This document shows, one piece after another, positions 1-5,275 of a stretch of 10,231 nt of DNA. The stretch's first letter is position 1. Each line of letters starts with the position of its first letter. Source of the DNA: Acidimicrobiia bacterium. Lineage in GTDB: Bacteria; Actinomycetota; Acidimicrobiia; Acidimicrobiales; AC-14. Below the pieces are notes generated by a model. That model did not search any database. It was not told where the DNA came from and saw only the letters and a program-made list of their open reading frames with translations. Position numbers and translations under genes: made by a program. Location: NCBI GenBank assembly GCA_019243595.1, contig JAFAUA010000141.1:1-10231 (forward strand), read 5' to 3'.

Positions 1-1425
1 GTGGACATGCGTGCCGTGCTTCGTGACCATCCCGTCGGCCCACGCGTCCGACAGCTTCCGTCCGTCGACACCGGTCATGTCGAAACCAGCGCGGCGCGTG
101 AACGCGGTGCCCACCTCGAAGCCCGACGCGTAGATGATGCAGTCGACCTCGTACTCGATTCCTGCGACCACGACTGCGTTCTCGGTGATGCGCTCGACGC
201 CCTTGCCGCCCGTGTCGACGAGGTGGACGCCCGGTTCGTTGAACGCCTCGAGGTACTCGTCGTGGAAACAAGGCCGCTTGCACAGCTGGCGGTACCAGGC
301 CTTCAGGTTCTCTGCCGTCTCGGGGTCGGTCACGAGCTCGTCGACGCGAGCCCGAATCTCGCTCATCTTCTCGAAGTCCGACGTCTCGTACGCCGCCAGC
401 ATCTTCTCGGGCGTGAAGTCATCCGGCGGCAGCGACATGATCTTCTCGCGGATGCGACGGGCGAGGTCGGTCCACCCGTCCTGAACCAGGTCCTCGTCCG
501 GGAGGGCGAACCCGCCCAGGTTGGCGGTGAAGTTCTCGAGCCAACGTCGCTGCCAGCCGGGCGTGGCGATCTCGGCAAACCACTCAGGGTCGGTCGGGCC
601 GTTGGCGCGGACATCGACTGACGACGGGGTCCGCTGGAACACGTAGAGCTCGCGGGACGCCCTGGCCAGCTCGGGGATGCACTGAACGCCAGTCGCGCCT
701 GTGCCGATGACCGCAACCCGCTTGTCGGCCAGCTTCTCCATCGGAGCGCCCGCCGGGTCGCCTCCGGTGTAGTCGTAGTCCCACCGGCTGGTGTGGAACG
801 AGTGGCCCTTGAAGTCCTCGATTCCCGGAATGCCGGGGAGCTTGGGGACGTGGAGCGGGCCGAGGCCCATGGCGACGAACTGGGCGGTGAACTCGTCACC
901 CCGGTTCGTGCGGATGACCCAGCGCGAGTCTTTGTCGCGCCATTCGAGGTCGGTGACTTCGGTGTGGAGAAGCGCGTTGTCGTACAGGTCGTAGTGCTTG
1001 GCGATGCGCTGGCTGTGCTCGAGGATCTCCGGCGCGTGCGCGTACTTTTCGCTCGGCATGTGGCCGGTCTCTTCGAGCAGCGGCATGTACACGAACGACG
1101 CCGTGTCGCACATCGCCCCCGGGTAGCGGTTCCAGTACCACGTGCCCCCGAAGTCGCCGCCCTTCTCGACGATGCGGACGTCGTCGACGCCGGCTTCCTT
1201 GAGCCGGGCGCAGGTGATGAGCCCGGCGAAACCTCCACCGATGAACGCGACCGTGACGTGGTCGGTCTTCGGGTCGCGCTCGGTCACCGGCGTGTAGGGG
1301 TCGTCCAGGTAGTGCGCCAGCTGGTCCTTGAGCTGGATGTACTGGTCGTTGCCGTCGGGCCGGAGCCGCTTGGCGCGCTCCGCCGCGTATCGCTGCTTCA
1401 GGGCGTCGATGTCGATCGTCGTCAT
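1..1425 (-). CDS. Baeyer-Villiger-type flavin-containing monooxygenase (C-terminus missing)
   Basis: Predicted FAD/NADPH-dependent monooxygenase that inserts one oxygen atom from O2 next to a ketone, giving an ester or lactone in the cytoplasm. The 475 visible residues hold, in order, the FAD Rossmann motif GGGFAGL (63-69), [14 protein letters not shown] (94-107), the Baeyer-Villiger fingerprint [12 protein letters not shown] (205-216, matching FxGxxxHxxxW[P/D]), the NADPH Rossmann motif GTGATG (241-246), QRTP (264-267) and ASGF (433-436). The reading frame is open to base 1, and family members with this N-terminal extension are about 600 residues, so roughly 125 residues lie outside the window. 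ATG at 1425 is the first good start; it has no Shine-Dalgarno sequence but lies 21 nt from a perfect palindrome that probably controls it. It diverges from the FAD oxidoreductase at 1511. The substrate is not predictable; cyclic, steroid and aryl ketones are all known for the family. Confidence 0.93.
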   Translation of the reverse strand, partial: MTTIDIDALKQRYAAERAKRLRPDGNDQYIQLKDQLAHYLDDPYTPVTERDPKTDHVTVAFIGGGFAGLITCARLKEAGVDDVRIVEKGGDFGGTWYWNRYPGAMCDTASFVYMPLLEETGHMPSEKYAHAPEILEHSQRIAKHYDLYDNALLHTEVTDLEWRDKDSRWVIRTNRGDEFTAQFVAMGLGPLHVPKLPGIPGIEDFKGHSFHTSRWDYDYTGGDPAGAPMEKLADKRVAVIGTGATGVQCIPELARASRELYVFQRTPSSVDVRANGPTDPEWFAEIATPGWQRRWLENFTANLGGFALPDEDLVQDGWTDLARRIREKIMSLPPDDFTPEKMLAAYETSDFEKMSEIRARVDELVTDPETAENLKAWYRQLCKRPCFHDEYLEAFNEPGVHLVDTGGKGVERITENAVVVAGIEYEVDCIIYASGFEVGTAFTRRAGFDMTGVDGRKLSDAWADGMVTKHGTHVH

Positions 1426-1445
1426 CGGGGAGCAGTCCACACAAC

Positions 1446-1465
1446 ACTTGACCGTACGGTCAAGT
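1446..1465. promoter_or_regulatory. Perfect 20-bp palindrome, putative repressor operator (site 1)
   Basis: The half-site is ACTTGACCGT, repeated exactly on the other strand. The 18-bp core (CTTGACCG, TA, CGGTCAAG) spans 1447-1464 in the divergent gap between the monooxygenase and the FAD oxidoreductase. On the minus strand, TTGACC (1463 to 1458) could be a -35 box; 18 nt later comes TGGACT (1439 to 1434), then 8 nt to the ATG at 1425. A repressor bound here would cover the -35 element. Long perfect palindromes of this size are typical of TetR-family operators (family knowledge); no regulator gene is visible in the window, so the binding protein is inferred. Confidence 0.75.
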
Positions 1466-1498
1466 TTTTGCGACGTAGCGTCTCAACGGCGCTCGAGC

Positions 1499-1504
1499 AG
1501 GAGG
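1499..1504 (+). promoter_or_regulatory. Shine-Dalgarno AGGAGG that fixes the start at 1511
   Basis: AGGAGG lies six bases before ATG 1511. It is the only strong, well-placed ribosome binding site in the window and rules out the longer in-frame extension upstream of 1511. The upstream TAGCGT (1476-1481) is a possible -10 element for a transcript carrying this leader, but I see no matching -35 box. Confidence 0.8.
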
Positions 1505-1510
1505 CGACTC

Positions 1511-2872
1511 ATGACTGACTCCGTTCCGCATGCAGCTCTCGACCAGTTGCGCGAAGCGGTTTCGGGCGAGGCGGTGACGCCCTCGGACGCCGCGTTCGAC
1601 AGCGTCCGCCAGGTCCACAACGGCATGATCGACAAACGGCCGGCTGTCATCGTGCGGTGCCAGAACACCGCCGACATCGTCAAAGCCGTTCGGTTCGCCC
1701 GCGAGCACAGCCTCGAGATCTCGGTGCGCGGCGGCGGCCACAACGTCGCCGGACGTGCGGTCACCGACGGCGGCGTGATGATCGACACCCAGACGATGAA
1801 AGGCGTGCACGTCAACCCGTCGACCAGCCGCGTGCGAGCCCAGGCAGGCCTGAGCTGGAACGAGTACAACCGGGCAACCGCGGCGTACGGGTTGGCCACG
1901 ACCGGCGGGGTCGTCTCGACGACCGGCGTCGCCGGGCTCACCCTTGGGGGCGGGCTCGGCTGGCTGATGGGCAAGTACGGCATGGCCGTCGACAACGTGC
2001 GTTCCGTCGAGGTCGTCGACGCCGAGGGCCAGATCCTCACCGCCGATGACAACGAGAACCCGGACCTCTACTGGGCGCTTCGAGGCGGCGGCGGAAACTT
2101 CGGCGTGGCGTCGTCGTTCGAGTTCGACGCGCATCAGGTCTCCACGATCTACGGAGGCCTCTGCGCCTTCGCGGTGGAGGACGCGCCCAAGCTCTGGGAG
2201 TTCTTCGGCGAGTTCTCCGCCGACGCCCCCGACGAGCTCACGTTGGTCATGGCCATGGTCCACGCCCCTGACGGGTCGGGCCACAAGATCGTCGGCATCG
2301 GGATGTGCCACTGCGGTGACCAGGCCGACGGCGAGAAGGCGGCCGATGCGATCCGCGGCGCCGCCACGCCGCTCTTGGACATGCTCGGCCCCCTCCCCTA
2401 TCCCATCCAGAACACGCTGCTTGACGCCGGGTTCCCGAAGGGGGCGCGCAACTACTGGAAGTCGGCCTACTTCAAGGAGATCACCACTGACACCGTCGCC
2501 GCCATGGTCGACAGGTTCGAGCAGACCCCGTCGATCATGAGCGGCATGGTGATCGAGCACTTCCACGGCGCCGTCACCCGCGTTCCCGCGACCGCGACGG
2601 CATTCCCGCACCGCGAGCCGGGCTACAACCTCGTGCTCACGGGCGTATGGCCCGACAATGCGGGCGACGACGCCAACATCGCCTGGGTGCGGGAGACGTT
2701 CGGCACGCTGACGCCGTACATGTCCGATGCGGCCTACGTGAACTACCTCGGTGACGACGACGGGGCCCGGGTGCAGGCGGCCTACGGCCCGTGCTGGGAG
2801 CGGTTGCAGTCGGTGAAGCGGACGTACGACCCCGAGAACGTCTTCCACCTCAACCAAAACATCGCCCCGTAG
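1511..2872 (+). CDS. Berberine-bridge-enzyme-like FAD-dependent oxidoreductase
   Basis: A 453-residue flavoprotein of the PCMH/BBE type, related to 6-hydroxynicotine oxidase-like enzymes, which oxidise alcohols or amines and usually pass electrons to O2. The N-terminal FAD domain contains RGGGHNVAG (73-81); His77 is where this family attaches FAD through an 8-alpha-histidyl bond. The next flavin loop reads GGVVSTTG (132-139), with Val135 where bicovalent members have cysteine, so a single covalent link is expected. LGGGLGW follows at 145-151. The C-terminal end, from the YVNYLGDD region to DPENVFHLNQNI, is a typical BBE domain, so the protein looks complete. There is no signal peptide, so it is probably cytoplasmic. 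The start is fixed by AGGAGG. It diverges from the monooxygenase across the palindrome at 1446-1465, whose core ends 46 nt before this ATG. The substrate is unknown. Confidence 0.92.
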   Translation: MTDSVPHAALDQLREAVSGEAVTPSDAAFDSVRQVHNGMIDKRPAVIVRCQNTADIVKAVRFAREHSLEISVRGGGHNVAGRAVTDGGVMIDTQTMKGVHVNPSTSRVRAQAGLSWNEYNRATAAYGLATTGGVVSTTGVAGLTLGGGLGWLMGKYGMAVDNVRSVEVVDAEGQILTADDNENPDLYWALRGGGGNFGVASSFEFDAHQVSTIYGGLCAFAVEDAPKLWEFFGEFSADAPDELTLVMAMVHAPDGSGHKIVGIGMCHCGDQADGEKAADAIRGAATPLLDMLGPLPYPIQNTLLDAGFPKGARNYWKSAYFKEITTDTVAAMVDRFEQTPSIMSGMVIEHFHGAVTRVPATATAFPHREPGYNLVLTGVWPDNAGDDANIAWVRETFGTLTPYMSDAAYVNYLGDDDGARVQAAYGPCWERLQSVKRTYDPENVFHLNQNIAP

Positions 2873-2891
2873 TCGCGCCGGTTCTGCGGCT

Positions 2892-2897
2892 TAGGGT
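2892..2897 (+). promoter_or_regulatory. Possible -10 element TAGGGT for a leaderless transcript
   Basis: TAGGGT fits the TANNNT pattern common in actinobacterial promoters and lies six bases before ATG 2904, the spacing expected if transcription starts at the A of the ATG. No Shine-Dalgarno sequence precedes this start and no consensus -35 is visible. It would allow the amidase-like gene to be transcribed separately from the oxidoreductase ending 31 nt upstream. Confidence 0.35.
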
Positions 2898-2903
2898 CGG
2901 GCG

Positions 2904-4406
2904 ATGGCGCGCGAGGTCGTGACGGGTTACTGCTGGCCCCAGTCGGTGAGCGCCGGCGAGCAGGTCGGGCTGTATATGTCGTCGTCGGGCGGCCGACCGG
3001 TTCGAGTCGAGGTGGCGCGAGTCGGTGCACGCCGGGAGGTCGTGTTCCAGGCGCAGGACGTTGCGGCCGACGATCACGAGATCCCGAACGACGCGTCGTC
3101 GAATGGCTGCGGTTGGCCGGCCGCGCTAACCCTCGAGGTCAACTCCGAGTGGCGGTCCGGTTACTACGAGGTCGTCATGGAGATCGACGTCGGCGAGAAG
3201 GCCCGGCGGGACTACGCCTTCTTCGTCGTGCGCCCTGGTGCGGCGACCCGCATCGTGCTGGCGCTGGCGACCAACACCTGGCACGCCTACAACGACTTCG
3301 GCGGCCGGAACCTGTACAACGGCGGGACCCACGTCGCCATGCGGCGCCCGATGGCGCCGGGGTACCTGTACAAGCCGCCCGGCAAGGGCCGGCGCGTCAC
3401 CGGTACCGGATCGCCCGATCCGCAGAACGCCGCCCACGTCGGCTACCTCCGGCTCAACCAGCTGTCGGAGTGGGCGGGCTCGGCAGGCTGGCCCGACTGG
3501 GAGCTGCCGTTCATCGAGTGGTGTGAGCGTGAGGGATTCGAGATCGGCGTGTGCACCAACGCCGACCTCGAGCTGCATCCTTCGGTGTTGGACGATGCGA
3601 GCTTGTACCTCTCGGTCGGCCACGACGAGTACTGGTCGCGGGGCATGCGAGACACGGTCGAAGCGTTCATCGGGCGCGGCGGCAATGCTGCGTTCTTCTC
3701 CGGCAACACGTCGCTGTGGCAGGTGCGCGTCGAGGGCGACGACCGCGACGTCGTCGTGGGCTACAAGGGCTTCTTCAAGGACGACCCCTTGATGGGCACC
3801 GACCGCGAACGGGAGGTGACCACGTTCTGGTCGGACGTCGTCGTCGGTCGGCCGGAGAACCAGATGACCGGCGTGTCCTTCACGCGAGGCGGCTATCACC
3901 GCATCGGCCGCAACGTGACCTCAGGCCTCGGGGGCTACACCGTCTACCGCCCTGGTCACTGGATCTTCGACGGCACCGGACTCGGGTACGGCGACGTGCT
4001 CGGCGCCGGCGCCACGGTCGTCGGCTACGAATGCGACGGGTGCGTCTTCACCTACCGCGACGGCCTGCCGTACCCCACCGGCGAGGACGGCACGCCGGCA
4101 TCCTTCGAGATGCTCGGCACCTGCCCGACACAGCACTTCACACGCGAGAGCGCACCTCGTCCGCCCAAGCCGGGCGAGCCGAGTGAGTTGGAGTACATCG
4201 CCTCTCGGGTCTTCGGCACACGGGAGCCCGAAGCGATGGAGCGCATCCGCCACGGCCACGCCGTCCTGGGTGCGTACACCAACGACACCGGCGCCACCGT
4301 GATCACATCCGGATCGACCGACTGGGCCCACGGCCTCGCCGCCCGCGACCCCCAGATCGAACAGATCACAAGGAACATCCTGAGCAGGTTGGGCTCGCCG
4401 GCCTGA
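2904..4406 (+). CDS. N,N-dimethylformamidase large-subunit-like protein
   Basis: A 500-residue protein matching the conserved C-terminal domain of the N,N-dimethylformamidase beta subunit, an iron amidohydrolase that splits dimethylformamide into dimethylamine and formate. Residues 1-110 look beta-rich and begin with the GY(C)xxxSVxxGExV-like segment seen in such proteins. The catalytic region carries ATNTWHAYNDFGG (122-134), NLYNGG (136-141), VGHDEYWS (238-245), SGNTSLWQVR (266-275) and GYECD (374-378). The family's iron is held by two tyrosines and a glutamate; Tyr and Glu residues in these motifs are candidates, but I cannot assign them. True DMFase beta subunits are about 760 residues and pair with a small alpha subunit; this protein is shorter and no small-subunit gene adjoins it. 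The substrate may therefore differ from dimethylformamide. The start is supported by the domain beginning just after it; there is no signal peptide. Confidence 0.85.
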   Translation: MAREVVTGYCWPQSVSAGEQVGLYMSSSGGRPVRVEVARVGARREVVFQAQDVAADDHEIPNDASSNGCGWPAALTLEVNSEWRSGYYEVVMEIDVGEKARRDYAFFVVRPGAATRIVLALATNTWHAYNDFGGRNLYNGGTHVAMRRPMAPGYLYKPPGKGRRVTGTGSPDPQNAAHVGYLRLNQLSEWAGSAGWPDWELPFIEWCEREGFEIGVCTNADLELHPSVLDDASLYLSVGHDEYWSRGMRDTVEAFIGRGGNAAFFSGNTSLWQVRVEGDDRDVVVGYKGFFKDDPLMGTDREREVTTFWSDVVVGRPENQMTGVSFTRGGYHRIGRNVTSGLGGYTVYRPGHWIFDGTGLGYGDVLGAGATVVGYECDGCVFTYRDGLPYPTGEDGTPASFEMLGTCPTQHFTRESAPRPPKPGEPSELEYIASRVFGTREPEAMERIRHGHAVLGAYTNDTGATVITSGSTDWAHGLAARDPQIEQITRNILSRLGSPA

Positions 4407-4594
4407 CTGTCACACCCTCCTGGGCATCGTGGCGCCTGTCAGGAAACTGCGGCTCGAAAGGAGGGACGGCTCGCTTTGAACCGCTGAATTGGTTGTGATC
4501 GCGTCCCTTTTGCCCCTTGGCCCCCGATCTCAACAACCACTCGGGCGGTTCAAACGAACTGATGCACGCCATCGGCGCGGCTAGACAACGCGCC
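4407..4594. other. 188-nt intergenic gap with interleaved inverted repeats
   Basis: This is the longest gap between genes in the window. Two inverted repeats interleave: CCTGAC (4402-4407, overlapping the stop codon of the previous gene) with GTCAGG (4438-4443), and CCCTCCT (4415-4421) with AGGAGGG (4459-4465). Pairing both would form a pseudoknot; otherwise the two helices are alternatives. AAAGGAGGG at 4457-4465 looks like a strong ribosome binding site, but the only nearby start, TTG at 4476, stops after three codons. No U-rich terminator and no convincing ORF are visible. Confidence 0.4.
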
Positions 4595-5242
4595 ATGCCC
4601 CGACTCCAGCAGATCCCCCGCGACGCCGCCGAAGCGCCGATTGTTCTCTCGATGTACAAGCGGTTGTTCGGCGACCGGGACCCGGTGGCGGAGCCCGGCA
4701 CCGAGACGGGGACGCCCGGGGACTGGTGGACGGTGTTCGCCAACTCGCCCGACGTCCTCGAGCACGCCTGTCGAGGCTTCGGGCTCTACGCCAGCCCCGA
4801 CCGGAAGTTGGCGCCCGAGCTGCGGGAGCTGGGGCAGACCCGGGCCGGCTGGCTCGTCGGCAGCCAGTTCGTGTTCTCCCAGCACTGCAAGTCGTGCCGG
4901 GCACTCGGCTACTCGGAGGACAAGATCGAGGCCCTCAAGGCCTGGGCCGTCTCCGACCTGTTCTCGCCGATCGAACGGGCGCTGCTCGCCTACACCGATG
5001 CGCTCGTCCTCGGCTTCGGCCGCGTCGACGACGCCGTGTTCGACGTTCTGCACGAGCACCTCAGCGACGAAGAGATCCTCGAGTTCACCTACATCACGAT
5101 GATGTACACGATGCACGCCGTCATCTCGGTGGCCCTCCAGCTCGAATACGACAACCGCCCGGATCCGATCGTCGAGATCGCGGCCCCTGCCGACTACCAG
5201 CCCTCCAACCTGGGCCAGCAGATCGCCTACGACGAAACTTGA
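4595..5242 (+). CDS. Carboxymuconolactone decarboxylase/AhpD-like family protein
   Basis: A 215-residue all-alpha protein of the carboxymuconolactone decarboxylase (CMD) superfamily. Members include true decarboxylases of the protocatechuate pathway and AhpD-like thiol proteins that reduce peroxides or peroxiredoxins. It opens with the usual CMD segment (MPRLQQIPRDAAEA) followed by the YKRLFG helix. The core helix has a CxxC pair, Cys98 and Cys101, in SQHCKSC, and the conserved ERALLAYTDAL region lies at 127-137. Gly105 occupies the position of the AhpD histidine, and no glutamate lies about 12 residues before Cys98, so AhpD-type proton relay is not obvious. I chose ATG 4595 because the family homology starts there; in-frame ATG 4562 and TTG 4517 would add unrelated residues. 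TAGACA (4582-4587), 7 nt upstream, is a weak -10 candidate. The stop codon lies inside the palindrome at 5235-5258. Confidence 0.85.
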   Translation: MPRLQQIPRDAAEAPIVLSMYKRLFGDRDPVAEPGTETGTPGDWWTVFANSPDVLEHACRGFGLYASPDRKLAPELRELGQTRAGWLVGSQFVFSQHCKSCRALGYSEDKIEALKAWAVSDLFSPIERALLAYTDALVLGFGRVDDAVFDVLHEHLSDEEILEFTYITMMYTMHAVISVALQLEYDNRPDPIVEIAAPADYQPSNLGQQIAYDET

Positions 5243-5258
5243 CCGCGCGGTCAAGTTT
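5235..5258. promoter_or_regulatory. Perfect 24-bp palindrome, putative repressor operator (site 2)
   Basis: The half-site is AAACTTGACCGC, exactly repeated on the other strand. The 18-bp core (5238-5255) differs from site 1 at 1447-1464 only in the central two bases (CG instead of TA). It covers the last codons and stop of the CMD-like gene and ends 20 nt (core) before ATG 5276. TTGACC (5239-5244) could serve as -35, with an 18-nt spacer to TTCGAT (5263-5268) and 7 nt to the ATG. Symmetry, sequence identity and spacing shared with site 1 argue for a common regulator, probably of the TetR type; the regulator itself is not in the window. Confidence 0.8.
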
Positions 5259-5275
5259 GCGGTTCGATCCCAGTC

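Noticed and set aside
1460..2857. Minus-strand open frame of 465 codons opposite the FAD oxidoreductase
   Set aside because: It mirrors the codon positions of a clear BBE-like gene and shows no motif of its own.
4402..4443. CCTGAC/GTCAGG as a terminator for the amidase-like gene
   Set aside because: A six-base stem with a 30-base loop and no U-tract is too weak to call a terminator.
4476..4487. Small ORF after the AAAGGAGGG at 4457-4465
   Set aside because: The only nearby start, TTG, reaches a stop after three codons.
4517..4594. N-terminal extension of the CMD-like protein from TTG 4517 or ATG 4562
   Set aside because: The added residues do not resemble the family, whose conserved start matches ATG 4595; neither upstream start has a good ribosome binding site.
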